In this document: positions 26,029 to 34,802 of the stretch, piece after piece | Layout: each line of letters begins with the position of its first letter | Position numbering within the stretch: position 1 is the stretch's first letter | Assembly (NCBI GenBank): GCA_050246915.1 | Contig: JBFWVD010000008.1 | Coordinates: 27,552 to 91,551 of the forward strand | Direction: 5' to 3' | Source of the DNA: JBFWVD01 sp050246915 | GTDB taxonomy: Bacteria > Actinomycetota > Acidimicrobiia > Acidimicrobiales > Ilumatobacteraceae | Length of the DNA: 64,000 nucleotides | Position numbers and translations under genes: made by a program | The notes under the pieces: generated by a model | Told to the model about the DNA's origin: nothing | What the model saw: only the letters and a program-made list of their open reading frames with translations | Databases searched by the model: none

Positions 26029-27504
26029 TCACTCGGCGGCGGGGGCCTCGGGAGCGTCCGCAGCTGGTGCCTCAGCAGCTGGTGCCTCAGCAGCTGGTGC
26101 CTCAGCAGCTGGTGCCTCAGCGGCGGGCGCTTCAGCAGCTGGAGCTTCAGCGGCCGGCGCTTCAGGGGCCGGCGCAGGCTCGGAAGCCGGCACGGCAGCA
26201 ACCGGTGCATCCGGACGCGGCGGCGGAGCCGGCACGGGCTTCGGGGCCCCGGGGGCACGTGGCGGGCGAGGTCCGCGCGGTGCGCGGGCACCGGCGGTGG
26301 GTTCGACACCGAACAGCGCAGCAATGTTGGGCAGTGCCACGGAGTTGCGGGTGACCGCCGCCTTGAGATCGTCGGTCATCGATGCGGGCACCGACACCGG
26401 GGTCACCGCGGTTCGCACCGGCGACGTGGCCAAGGCGTCGAGGGCCGCAGCCCATCGCTCGGCGGGCGCTTCGGCGGTGAGCGTCGACGAGACCGCCGAG
26501 GCAAGCCGTGATGCGAGATCGCCGGGGAAGGGCACACCGGCCTTGGGGGGACGCGACGAGAGGCGCAGTGCGCGAACGCTGCGACCTTCGTTGAGCTCGG
26601 TGACGATCTCGGCCAGCCACTCGGCCTGCTCGCGATCTTGGCGGCTGGTGAGCGCAGCGCGGAGCTGATCGGCCAGCGCTCGGGTCTCCTCGTCACGGGC
26701 GGCGTCACTCGATGCCGCCACGACCGATCGAAGGTCGCGCAGATCGATCTCCTCCGCACCGGCCAGAGCAGCCTCGGCCCGGTCGCGCCATTCAGCGGTG
26801 CGGAGCCGACCCTGGAGATCGCCAGCCAGATCGAGCAGTGGCCCGGGCTTGATCGTCGGCTTGCCCTCGGCGGCCAGCGCGGTGTTCTGCTCTTCGAGCG
26901 CTTGACGGACCGCTTGCATGCCACCTTGGAGGAGGCGCTCGGCGATCGGACGATGCTCCATGGGCAACTCGTCGATGACAGCAGCCACGTGCACCCGGCC
27001 CGGCTTCAGCCGGCGAGGCTTCGGCTTGGTCGGCAACGGCGCGCGGGGCGGGCGGGCCGGACGCTCAGGGCGGTCCGGGCGCGGACCGCGGTTGGGACGC
27101 TCACCGCCGGCGCCTTCGGGACGCGGACCACGCGGACCGCGGTCACCACCGGGCCGGCCGTCGTCACGTCGAGGGCGACGCTCCCCGTCATCACGACGGG
27201 GTCGACGATCGCCGGGACCCTTGGGCGCCAACGTGGTGAGGACGGGCTCGAACTCCTTGCCCGAACCGAGCACCACGATGCGCTCCGGTTCCTTGCGAGC
27301 ACCCTTGGGAGGAAGGACCGAAAGCACCGTGATGCCATCGACATCGAAGTCCGCCTCAGCCCTGACCACATCGCCGACGCAAGCGCCCGCGTGCAGCACG
27401 GACGCGTCGACCACCCCCTTGGGTTCCTTGGCTCCGGCGGCTCGCCAGGTCCAGGTCCCATCAGGGCGCGCGCTGGTCAGTTCGATCTCGATGCGGCGAG
27501 ACAT
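26029..27504 (-). CDS. Arg/Gly-rich and Ala/Pro-repeat protein, function unknown
   Basis: A 491-residue protein in three zones. Residues 1-80 form a compact beta-rich domain (MSRRIEIELTSARPDGTWTW start; VVDASVLHAGACVGDVVRAE). Residues 85-165 are basic and Arg/Gly/Asp/Pro-rich with repeated RRPRRDDG, resembling RNA-binding RGG tails. Residues 165-400 are helical, with VHVAAVIDELPMEHRPIAER. The last 60 residues are Pro/Ala/Glu repeats. The first zone could be an OB- or TRAM-like nucleic-acid-binding fold; that is a guess. It heads no operon but follows the pseudokinase genes in the same direction. Confidence 0.7.
   Translation of the reverse strand: MSRRIEIELTSARPDGTWTWRAAGAKEPKGVVDASVLHAGACVGDVVRAEADFDVDGITVLSVLPPKGARKEPERIVVLGSGKEFEPVLTTLAPKGPGDRRPRRDDGERRPRRDDGRPGGDRGPRGPRPEGAGGERPNRGPRPDRPERPARPPRAPLPTKPKPRRLKPGRVHVAAVIDELPMEHRPIAERLLQGGMQAVRQALEEQNTALAAEGKPTIKPGPLLDLAGDLQGRLRTAEWRDRAEAALAGAEEIDLRDLRSVVAASSDAARDEETRALADQLRAALTSRQDREQAEWLAEIVTELNEGRSVRALRLSSRPPKAGVPFPGDLASRLASAVSSTLTAEAPAERWAAALDALATSPVRTAVTPVSVPASMTDDLKAAVTRNSVALPNIAALFGVEPTAGARAPRGPRPPRAPGAPKPVPAPPPRPDAPVAAVPASEPAPAPEAPAAEAPAAEAPAAEAPAAEAPAAEAPAAEAPAADAPEAPAAE
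26035..26164 (-). repeat. 15-bp coding tandem repeat (Ala-Glu-Ala-Pro-Ala)
   Basis: About seven 15-bp units, with gctggtgcctcagca as plus-strand core, encode successive AEAPA blocks at the C-terminus of the preceding minus-strand gene. Bases 26060-26118 are almost exact copies, with diverged copies at both ends, so the array has expanded recently in frame. Confidence 0.85.
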
Positions 27505-27610
27505 AGGCCGCCAAGCTAACGCGTCGGGCCTTCACACGACGAGTGTGACCCGTAGGTCGTGACGTCGATGACCAGCGACGTGCCTCGTCCAGGTCCCGTC
27601 TGACTCGGGA

Positions 27611-28708
27611 TCAGTTGCCGCCACCCTCGGTGTCGGGCGGGAGCGTCGTGGCCGGCGGATCGGTGGTCGGCGGGTCGGTGGCAGGCGGCGCCGTCGGCGG
27701 GGTTGTCGTTGGCGCGGCGCGGCTCGTTGTCGTGACGCGAGTCGTGGCCGTGGGTCTCGTCGTCGCAGTGGGCCTGGTGGTGGCAACCGTCGTCGCCACC
27801 GTGGTCGACGCAACCGTGGTTGACGCGGTGGTTGAGGCGGTGGTCGACGGGGGAGAGGTGGTGGCGACCGTCGTTGGTGCAATCGAAGTTGACACAGACG
27901 TGTTGGTGGCCAGGGTCGATGGCGGGGAGGTGACGGCGGTGCTGGGCGAGACGGAGACCGGCACCTCGACCCCGACGCTTCCGCCGCCGCGAGTGACGAG
28001 CACAACGGCGAACGCCGCAGCGATGAAGAACAGCAGGGCCACCATTCCCCACATCCACTTCGGGTACACGGTGGGGGCCGACTTGGGCAGCGCAACCACG
28101 GCATCGAAGGCCTCACCGAGCACGGCAGCGCTGGGCCGGAGGTCAGGGGCGTCGTCCATACCTTGCAGCAGCGGCATGGCCCACGGGCCCATCAACGCCG
28201 TGAGAGCTGCTCGGCTGGTGACGGGTCGCCCGGTGCCGGCATAGGAGATGACCGCGGCTGCGGAATACACGTCGCCCGCCGCTGATCCGGCGCCTTCGGG
28301 TGGGGCGAAACCAGTTGACTGACGATCCAGGCCGTCGGCGATGGGGGGAAGCACGACCCAGTTGCCGATGGTGTCGCGCACGACCGCTTGCGGGCAGATG
28401 GCGCCGTGATGGCGACCAGCAGCGTGCAGGCGTGACAGGTAGCCGAACACCGCAGCACCAAGTGCTCGCAGTTGATGGGCACCCAACTCCTCGCCGCGAC
28501 CGAGCACGTCATCGAGGGACTCGGTGACGTCGAAGATCAGCAGCAGCTGGCCGTCGCCAAGAGGAACCTCGCGGCGCACACCGGCGCCGAACTCACCGAG
28601 ATCGGACCAGCTGGTGGCCTGACGAGGTCGGGTGGTGGCGACGATCGAGCGGGACGTGGCCGCGAGACCCACGACATCGGCGGACGACGGGCCGCCCGAT
28701 TCCCTCAT
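27611..28708 (-). CDS. Membrane pseudokinase with Thr-rich outer tail
   Basis: A 365-residue protein with start at 28708, after AGGGG. Residues 10-215 look like a protein kinase fold without the catalytic residues: HAAGRHHGAICPQAVVRD is in place of the HRDxKxxN loop and there is no DFG. APPEGAGSAAGDVYSAAAVI matches the kinase APE-DVYS region. One membrane helix (about 220-242, WMWGMVALLFFIAAAFAVVL) is followed by a Thr/Ser/Pro-rich tail of ~120 residues. It probably acts as a binding or scaffold domain. A second pseudokinase lies upstream. Confidence 0.75.
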   Translation of the reverse strand: MRESGGPSSADVVGLAATSRSIVATTRPRQATSWSDLGEFGAGVRREVPLGDGQLLLIFDVTESLDDVLGRGEELGAHQLRALGAAVFGYLSRLHAAGRHHGAICPQAVVRDTIGNWVVLPPIADGLDRQSTGFAPPEGAGSAAGDVYSAAAVISYAGTGRPVTSRAALTALMGPWAMPLLQGMDDAPDLRPSAAVLGEAFDAVVALPKSAPTVYPKWMWGMVALLFFIAAAFAVVLVTRGGGSVGVEVPVSVSPSTAVTSPPSTLATNTSVSTSIAPTTVATTSPPSTTASTTASTTVASTTVATTVATTRPTATTRPTATTRVTTTSRAAPTTTPPTAPPATDPPTTDPPATTLPPDTEGGGN

Positions 28709-28798
28709 CACTGTTCCCCTTCGAGCGGGCACCGGAAACCGACGCTGACGCGTCGGGGACGAACGAGGGCACAACCCGCCCAACGCCCGAAGGGCTGC

Positions 28799-30187
28799 TC
28801 AGTCCCGGCCTCGCTCGACATCTGGAGGGAGGGTACTTGCCGTGGTGGCGCCAGGGGAACTGGTTGGGGGGGAAGTCCTCGTCGAAGGCGTGGTGGCCCT
28901 CGTGGTCGTCGCGCTGGTTGTCGTGGTGCGGCGAGTGGTGGGCGCGGCGGTCGTCTCCGGCGGCGTCACCGCCGTCGTCGCGACCGGGGTGGTCGCGACC
29001 GGAACGGTCAAAGGAGGCACCGTCGAAACGGGGGGCTCCGTCACCGCCGTCGTCGGAGCGGTCGCCGATGTCGTGATCGGTGGAACCGTCGTGACGGCAG
29101 GGGCGACGGCGGAGCCTGGAACCGTTGCCACGGACGATGCCGCGCTGGGAACCGAGACAGTCGTCGAGGGGGATTGGTCGTCGGTTGTCGCGGCATAGAT
29201 GGCCACAGCGGCGACGCCGGTGGCAGCGAGGGCAGCCACGCTGCCAAGCGTTGCCAGCCGCTGCCCTCGACGACGGGGAACCTTGTTGAGCTGGAGCCCG
29301 TCGACCACGGCCTGCGGTCCGCCCACCGCACTCGTCGAGGTCGCCGTGCCGGCGGCGGCCAGGGGTTCGCCGGTCATCGCGGACGTACCACCGGGCACCT
29401 CGACGACGGCGACCTTGGCCCCAGCCATGAGGGCGTCGGCGACCGAGCGCAGGCCAGCGACGAACATGCGCAGATCGGTGGGGCGGTGCGCCGGGTCGGG
29501 GTCGAGTGCCGGCCCGACGAGCGGCGCCCAGCGCTTGGGCATGGCACGGGGGTCGAGCATGCCGGTCGCGGCGTACACCGCAATGAGGCCGATGGCGAAC
29601 ACGTCCCCGGCCGCTGAGGGCCGACCCTCGGGCGGGACGATGCCCGGAGGCGTCGGACGGATGCCGAGGCCGGCCTCGAGCTCACCGAGAGCACCATGAG
29701 CCGCCAGGCGAGGATGCCCATCGTCGCCGAGCATCACCGTTCCGGGACCGACGTGCCCGTGGACGAAACCGGCGCCGTGGCAGTGCATGACGGCTTCGCC
29801 GACCTCTGCTGCCATCAACAGGGCTTCGGCTTCCGTGCCGGGACCCGATCGGACGATGACCCGCTCCAGCGAGCCGAGCGGATGGTGATCGGTCACCACG
29901 GCAAGTCCGCTCGAACCGAGCTGGTGACAGCCGTGCAAGCGGGACGAGAAGCGGTGCTCGGTCGCCGGCCGCAATCGCTCGAGCGCGGCGATCACCGGAT
30001 CGAACGGGATGCGGCCGCCCTCGATGAGCAGCACCCGAACCGGGTCGTCGTCCATCCAACCCAGCCAGAGCCGAGGCGTCGCCGGGTCCGACGCCAAACC
30101 GATAACGCCTGGGACCGCTGGCGGCCCTGGCGGGGGCGGCGCGCTGGCTCGCATGCGGGAGCGATCGGAAGCGGCGGAAACGACCAT
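28799..30187 (-). CDS. Second membrane pseudokinase
   Basis: A 462-residue protein with the same layout as the next gene on this strand. The kinase-like part has HCHGAGFVHGHVGPGTVMLG where an active kinase would have HRDxKPxN, then DDGHPRLAAHG in place of DFG, and VPPEGRPSAAGDVFAIGLI in the APE region. A membrane helix (LATLGSVAALAATGVAAVAI) and a Thr/Pro-rich tail follow. It lacks the lysine of VAIK. The start is uncertain: 30187 is used, with 30154 and 30229 possible. A LexA-like box lies about 100 bp upstream. Confidence 0.72.
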   Translation of the reverse strand: MVVSAASDRSRMRASAPPPPGPPAVPGVIGLASDPATPRLWLGWMDDDPVRVLLIEGGRIPFDPVIAALERLRPATEHRFSSRLHGCHQLGSSGLAVVTDHHPLGSLERVIVRSGPGTEAEALLMAAEVGEAVMHCHGAGFVHGHVGPGTVMLGDDGHPRLAAHGALGELEAGLGIRPTPPGIVPPEGRPSAAGDVFAIGLIAVYAATGMLDPRAMPKRWAPLVGPALDPDPAHRPTDLRMFVAGLRSVADALMAGAKVAVVEVPGGTSAMTGEPLAAAGTATSTSAVGGPQAVVDGLQLNKVPRRRGQRLATLGSVAALAATGVAAVAIYAATTDDQSPSTTVSVPSAASSVATVPGSAVAPAVTTVPPITTSATAPTTAVTEPPVSTVPPLTVPVATTPVATTAVTPPETTAAPTTRRTTTTSATTTRATTPSTRTSPPTSSPGATTASTLPPDVERGRD

Positions 30188-30282
30188 CGGCGCAGATTCG
30201 ATCACACATCGGCGCGCATTTGGTGCCAAGGCGACGGCTGTTCACATGCGGTCGTTGACGTACTGAGCCGATCTGGTCGAAA

Positions 30283-30296
30283 CGAACATTTGTTCG
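30283..30296. promoter_or_regulatory. LexA-type SOS box
   Basis: The palindrome CGAACatttGTTCG fits the Gram-positive/actinobacterial LexA consensus CGAAC-N4-GTTCG exactly. It is 96 bp before the assigned start of the pseudokinase gene on the minus strand. No recognisable SOS gene lies downstream on either strand, so the target is unclear. A 14-bp match can occur by chance, though rarely in DNA of this composition. Confidence 0.45.
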
Positions 30297-30468
30297 GTGG
30301 GCTGTTTGGAAAATGACAAGCCGAAACAACAGCCGAAACAAATAAGCAGGCGATGCGAAATCCAGGGATGACCAGCAGCACAGCCAGGAGAGGGCCCGCC
30401 TCGAGCTGTAGCGCTCCAGACCAAGCGCTCAACAGCGAACCCAAGGAGCCGCCGATCCCGACAACCTG

Positions 30469-30491
30469 ACCTGGGGAGACTTTCCCCAGGT
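30469..30491. terminator. Hairpin, possible terminator
   Basis: Inverted repeat acctgggga / tccccaggt with a 5-base loop gives a 9-bp perfect stem, followed by ttggg on the plus strand. There is no U tract. It could end transcripts arriving from the lipoprotein gene at 30862 on the minus strand, but it lies 370 bp past that stop, so the role is uncertain. Confidence 0.3.
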
Positions 30492-30861
30492 TTGGGCATC
30501 ACGCCGATAATCCTCGTTATGTCAACTCAGGCCAAGTAGATCTGGGTGCCCGCAAGGGCAGAGAAGGACGGAGCTGTCAGTAGGCATTGCCGCGGCGGCC
30601 TACAGCGCAGGCCGCGATGTTGCGCCCTACCCCAAATAGGTGATCGACGCTCACGACGATGCCGTCTCCACCACCATCGCGGCGAACGGCGATCAATGCC
30701 CTCACGCCATGACAACGTCGTCGACGATTAATCGCCCGGCTGGCCGTCGATGGCTCCCAGCCCTCCCCCACGGCTGCTCAGAACCCTGGGGGAGTGCCTG
30801 CGATGTGGGGCCGACAACGAGGGGAACGCTCTCCCCCATCGCCGAGCGAAATCGGGGGCTC

Positions 30862-31437
30862 TCAGCTCGCAGAGGTCGCCATGAGCACGAGCGAGCCGCT
30901 GCCGTCGCCGTCCTCGGATGTGAAGGCGTTGATCTCCCACGCTCCCTTGGAGCCCGCAACCCGACCGCTGAACTTGCCGTCGGTGGTACCGGTGTATTCG
31001 TCCGAGATGTCGAATCCGTCGGCCTTCAGCGCCTCGGTGTACTTGGCGAAGTCCTTCTCCGGGCTCTTGGTGACGAAGGTGAGCATGAAGTTGGTGTCGC
31101 CATTCGACTTGGTCGTCATCTGGCTCTGGAGCTCGAGATCGGGCACCGGGACCTCGCTCGGGAAGTCCTTGGGCATCTCGGCGCTGGCGCCGGCCTGAAA
31201 GCTCCCGCTGTCGGAGGTGATGTTGATGCTGTCCTTGCCGTCCCCGCTGACGGTCATCTCGCCGTCTTCGGTCTTGATCTTCACCTCGCCGTTGTTCACG
31301 TCGACGTCGACGTTGCTGCCGCCGTTCTCCTTGATGGCCTGCTCGATCGCCTTCTCACTGAGCTTCTCGCTCCCGCCGCCACATGCGGTGAGCGTGGCGG
31401 CTGCGGTGAGGGTCAGGGCTAGTGCACGTCGCTTCAT
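30862..31437 (-). CDS. Lipoprotein, function unknown
   Basis: A 191-residue secreted lipoprotein; the start at 31437 follows GGAAGGAA. Signal MKRRALALTLTAAATLTAC has a LTAC lipobox with Cys19. The mature part is beta-rich and polar, with a segment NNGEVKIKTEDGEMTVSGDG that resembles repeats in DUF-type adhesin-like lipoproteins of actinobacteria, and ends FTSEDGDGSGSLVLMATS. No family was recognised. Its promoter region contains one copy of a structured repeat shared with 46.1 kb. Confidence 0.75.
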   Translation of the reverse strand: MKRRALALTLTAAATLTACGGGSEKLSEKAIEQAIKENGGSNVDVDVNNGEVKIKTEDGEMTVSGDGKDSINITSDSGSFQAGASAEMPKDFPSEVPVPDLELQSQMTTKSNGDTNFMLTFVTKSPEKDFAKYTEALKADGFDISDEYTGTTDGKFSGRVAGSKGAWEINAFTSEDGDGSGSLVLMATSAS

Positions 31438-31533
31438 GTCGGTTCCTTCCGTCCCAGTCGGGGCAAGGTGTCCATCGGCACTTGCTGTGTCCATCCTGAG
31501 CCTCGGTCGGCCCTCCCGCTACCGGTCTTCTGG

Positions 31534-31603
31534 CCGAACTTGGGAGTGAGATTTCGGTTTTTCCGCAATCTCACTCCACTGTGGCGTAGGTGCCACAGTG
31601 GCG
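31534..31603 (+). repeat. Structured repeat element, copy 1
   Basis: A 70-bp sequence with two hairpins. Hairpin 1 pairs GGAGTGAGATT with AATCTCACTCC (11 bp, inner CGG/CCG around TTTTT). Hairpin 2 pairs CCACTGTGGC with GCCACAGTGG (10 bp). The flank CCGAACTTGG is also shared with the copy at 46122-46191, which is in the opposite orientation. The element sits between the divergent lipoprotein gene and the glycine riboswitch. Confidence 0.85.
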
Positions 31604-31647
31604 CCCTCGCGTGCGGTGATGGCCTAGGCTCTGTCGTGCCGCTGATC

Positions 31648-31852
31648 CCCTGCGGGAGAGTTCCGGGCCAGTTGCCGGAACGCCGAAGGAGCAACCTCCC
31701 CGGAATCTCTCAGGCCCAAAGGACCGCAGGGAGAAGGCAACGCTGGAGAGCAGCCGCACGGCTTCGGTCGTGGGACTCACCGACGGGGTAACCGAAGTCG
31801 TGGGCACGTCCCACCTCAGCGGCCAGTCTCTCAGGTACCCGGGACAGCGTGG
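31648..31852 (+). promoter_or_regulatory. Tandem glycine riboswitch
   Basis: Two adjacent aptamers upstream of gcvP. Aptamer 1 (about 31648-31731) has the conserved GGGAGAGTT, CGCCGAAGGAGCAA and GGAATCTCTCAGGC segments, closed by TGCGG/CCGCA. Aptamer 2 (about 31739-31852) has CTGGAGAG, CACCGACGGGGTAACC and AGTCTCTCAGGTA closed by CGCTG/CAGCG. Glycine riboswitches switch on glycine-cleavage genes when glycine is plentiful. The distance from the second aptamer to the gcvP ATG is 36 bp, including its CGGAGG site, which fits translational or short-range control. Confidence 0.92.
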
Positions 31853-31888
31853 GGAGCCAAGCTCGAGCGATCACGCGCGGAGGTTCCC

Positions 31889-34765
31889 ATGAGTGCCCTG
31901 TCCCATCTGTTCGGCCAGGCCGAGTTCGCCGATCGCCACATCGGTCCCGATGCCGATGATCTGGCCCGTATCTGCGAGGCGCTCGGAGTCGCCGACATCG
32001 ACTCGCTCATCGCCGAGGTCGTACCGGAGTCGATCCGCCTCGAGAAGCCACTCGATCTGCCGGGTCCGATCTCCGAGGTACAAGCCCTCGCACGATTGGC
32101 CGATCTGGCCCAGGCGAACGTCCGGCGCACGTCGCTCATCGGGACGGGCTACTCGGGCACGGTCACCCCGCCCGTCCTGCAACGCAACATCCTCGAGAAC
32201 CCGGCCTGGTACACGGCATACACGCCCTATCAGCCCGAGATCAGCCAAGGCCGACTCGAGGCACTGCTCAACTTCCAGACGATGGTCTCGGACCTGACCG
32301 GCTTGGCCATGGCCAATGCCTCGCTGCTCGACGAGGGCACGGCGGCGGCCGAGGCCATGACGATGTGTCGTCGGCTGTCGCGCCACGGTGGCCAGACCTT
32401 CCTGGTCGACGCGGCCTGCCATCCCCAGACCATCGCCGTGATCGAGACCCGCGCCGAGGCCATCGGCCTGCCGGTGACGGTGGCCGACCCGTTCAGCGAT
32501 GTCGACTGGTCGAGCACCTTCGCCGTGCTCGTGCAGAACCCGGGCACCCACGGTCAGATCCGCGATCTGCGTCCGCTCATCGCCGATGCCCACGCGGGCG
32601 GCGCCCTCGTGGTGGTGGCCGCCGACATCTTGTCGCTGGTGCTGCTCGAAGCGCCCGGTCACCTCGGAGCTGACATCGTGGTCGGTTCGACGCAGCGTTT
32701 CGGCGTGCCGATGGGTTTCGGTGGACCCCACGCGGCGTTCATGGCCGCACCAGAGGCCTCGGCGCGATCGATGCCCGGGCGCATCGTCGGCGTGTCCCAC
32801 GATGCCAACGGCCGCAATGCCCTGCGACTTGCGCTGCAGACGCGTGAGCAGCACATCCGACGCGAGAAGGCCACGAGCAACATCTGCACCGCGCAGGTGC
32901 TGCTGGCGGTGATGGCCGGCATGTACGCCCTGTGGCACGGCCCCGACGGGCTCCGCCGCATCGCCCTTCGCGTGCACCGCCTGGCGCAGATCTGTGCCGC
33001 AGGCCTGCGCTCCGCTGGCGTCACGATCGTGCACGACACGTTCTTCGACACCATCACCGCTCATGTCGCCGGGCAAGCGGAATCGGTGGTGGCCAAGGCG
33101 GCGTTGGCCGGCATCGACCTGCGCCTGATCGACGCCGACACCGTCTCGATCAGCTTCGACGAGACGGCCACGACATCGGTCCTCGAGCAAGTGTGGTCGG
33201 CGTTCGCGGTGTCGGCCGACCTCGCCGCCATCGATCGTCAACTCGAGTTGCCCGAGCAGTCCCCCGCACTCGGCGACACCGTGCGCGACCCGTCCCAGTT
33301 GCTCACCCATCCGGTGTTCCACCGCTATCGCAGCGAGCACGAGATGCTGCGCTATCTGCGCCGCTTGGCTGATTTCGACCTGGCACTCGATCGCACGATG
33401 ATCCCGCTCGGCAGCTGCACGATGAAGCTCAACGCCACCAGCGAGATGGCGCCCATCACCTGGCCGGAGTTCGCCGGTGTGCATCCGTTCGCTCCGCCGT
33501 CCACCACGGTGGGCTACGTGCAGATGATCCGCGAACTCGAAGCCGCGCTGGTGGAGATCACCGGCTATGACGCCGTATCGCTGCAGCCCAACGCCGGGTC
33601 ACAAGGCGAGCTGGCTGGCCTGCTGGCCATCCGTGCCTATCACCGCAGCCGAGGCGAGGGTGGGCGCACCGTCTGCCTCATCCCGTCATCGGCGCACGGC
33701 ACCAACGCCGCCTCGGCGGTCATGGCCGGCATGCACGTCGTGGTGGTGGCCTGCGGCGACGACGGCGACATCGATCTCGATGATCTGCGGGCCAAGGCGG
33801 CGGCCAACGCCGATCGTCTCGCGGCGTGCATGGTCACCTACCCGAGCACGCACGGGGTGTTCGAGCACCAGATCGTGGAGTTGTGCGAGATCGTGCATTC
33901 CCACGGCGGTCAGGTGTACGTCGACGGCGCCAACCTGAACGCGCTGGTCGGTGTGGCCAAGCCCGGTTGGTTCGGTGCCGATGTCAGCCATCTCAACCTC
34001 CACAAGACCTTCTGCATCCCACACGGGGGCGGCGGTCCCGGCGTTGGTCCGGTGGCGGTGAAGTCGCATCTGGCCCCGTTCCTCCCCAACCATCCGATGC
34101 GCGACGATGCCGGACCGTCGAGCGGTGTCGGCCCGATCTCGGCCGCACCGTTCGGATCAGCGGGCATCTTGGCGATCGCGTGGATGTACGTGACGATGAT
34201 GGGCGGCTCGGGGCTCGCTCAGGCGACCAAGGTCGCCATTGCCAACGCCAACTACATGGCCACCCGTCTCGATCCACACTTCCCGGTTCTGTACACCGGC
34301 GACCACGGCCGTGTCGCACATGAGTGCATCATCGACCTCCGCGCCATCACCAAGGCCACCGGCGTGACCGTCGACGATGTGGCCAAGCGGTTGATGGATC
34401 ATGGCTTCCACGCCCCGACGATGAGCTTCCCGGTGGCCGGCACGCTCATGATCGAGCCCACCGAGTCCGAATCGCTGGCCGAGCTCGATCGCTTCTGCGA
34501 CGCCATGATCGCCATCAAGGCCGAGATCGACGCCATCGCCGCAGGCGCAATTGCGGTTGACGAGAGCCCATTGCGGTTCGCGCCCCACACCGCTGCCGAC
34601 GTGGCCAGCGACGCCTGGGCGCGTTCCTACAGTCGTCAGGCGGGCGCCTTCCCGGTCGGGGTGAACCCGGCCGGCAAGTACTGGCCGCCGGTGGGTCGCA
34701 TCGATGCCGCGTTCGGTGATCGCAACCTGGTGTGCGCATGCCCGCCGATGGAGGCCTACGCCTGA
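31889..34765 (+). CDS. gcvP: Glycine dehydrogenase (decarboxylating), P-protein
   Basis: PLP enzyme of the glycine cleavage system that decarboxylates glycine and loads the aminomethyl group on GcvH. The full-length 958-residue chain fuses alpha and beta halves. It begins with ADRHIGPDADDLARI, has YTPYQPEISQGRLEALLNFQ and, in the second half, LGSCTMKLNA and the PLP lysine in SHLNLHKTFCIPHGGGGPG. CGGAGG precedes the ATG. It is under a tandem glycine riboswitch and converges with gcvT. Confidence 0.97.
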   Translation: MSALSHLFGQAEFADRHIGPDADDLARICEALGVADIDSLIAEVVPESIRLEKPLDLPGPISEVQALARLADLAQANVRRTSLIGTGYSGTVTPPVLQRNILENPAWYTAYTPYQPEISQGRLEALLNFQTMVSDLTGLAMANASLLDEGTAAAEAMTMCRRLSRHGGQTFLVDAACHPQTIAVIETRAEAIGLPVTVADPFSDVDWSSTFAVLVQNPGTHGQIRDLRPLIADAHAGGALVVVAADILSLVLLEAPGHLGADIVVGSTQRFGVPMGFGGPHAAFMAAPEASARSMPGRIVGVSHDANGRNALRLALQTREQHIRREKATSNICTAQVLLAVMAGMYALWHGPDGLRRIALRVHRLAQICAAGLRSAGVTIVHDTFFDTITAHVAGQAESVVAKAALAGIDLRLIDADTVSISFDETATTSVLEQVWSAFAVSADLAAIDRQLELPEQSPALGDTVRDPSQLLTHPVFHRYRSEHEMLRYLRRLADFDLALDRTMIPLGSCTMKLNATSEMAPITWPEFAGVHPFAPPSTTVGYVQMIRELEAALVEITGYDAVSLQPNAGSQGELAGLLAIRAYHRSRGEGGRTVCLIPSSAHGTNAASAVMAGMHVVVVACGDDGDIDLDDLRAKAAANADRLAACMVTYPSTHGVFEHQIVELCEIVHSHGGQVYVDGANLNALVGVAKPGWFGADVSHLNLHKTFCIPHGGGGPGVGPVAVKSHLAPFLPNHPMRDDAGPSSGVGPISAAPFGSAGILAIAWMYVTMMGGSGLAQATKVAIANANYMATRLDPHFPVLYTGDHGRVAHECIIDLRAITKATGVTVDDVAKRLMDHGFHAPTMSFPVAGTLMIEPTESESLAELDRFCDAMIAIKAEIDAIAAGAIAVDESPLRFAPHTAADVASDAWARSYSRQAGAFPVGVNPAGKYWPPVGRIDAAFGDRNLVCACPPMEAYA

Positions 34766-34802
34766 TCCGCGCGGCGGACCGATGCTCTGCCTCGGCCGAT
34801 CG

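Larger units (their letters stand above)
30188..30861. other. Intergenic stretch without a convincing gene
   Basis: About 670 bp between a minus-strand pseudokinase and the end of a minus-strand lipoprotein gene. It holds a LexA-like palindrome, a 10-bp direct repeat (gccgaaacaa at 30320 and 30332), a hairpin at 30469, and a segment around 30540-30760 whose minus-strand frames (RLIVDDVVMA, then frameshifted pieces) could be a decayed small toxin-like gene. Base composition is less skewed than in the neighbouring genes. No start and ribosome site fit any frame here. Confidence 0.5.

Noticed and set aside
26035..26164. Intergenic tandem repeat
   Set aside because: The units lie inside the 3' end of a minus-strand gene and keep the frame, so they are coding.
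30540..30760. VapC-like toxin remnant
   Set aside because: Pieces such as LIVDDVVMA hint at a PIN domain, but the frames do not join and the key acidic residues are not placed; kept only as a remark in the intergenic entry.
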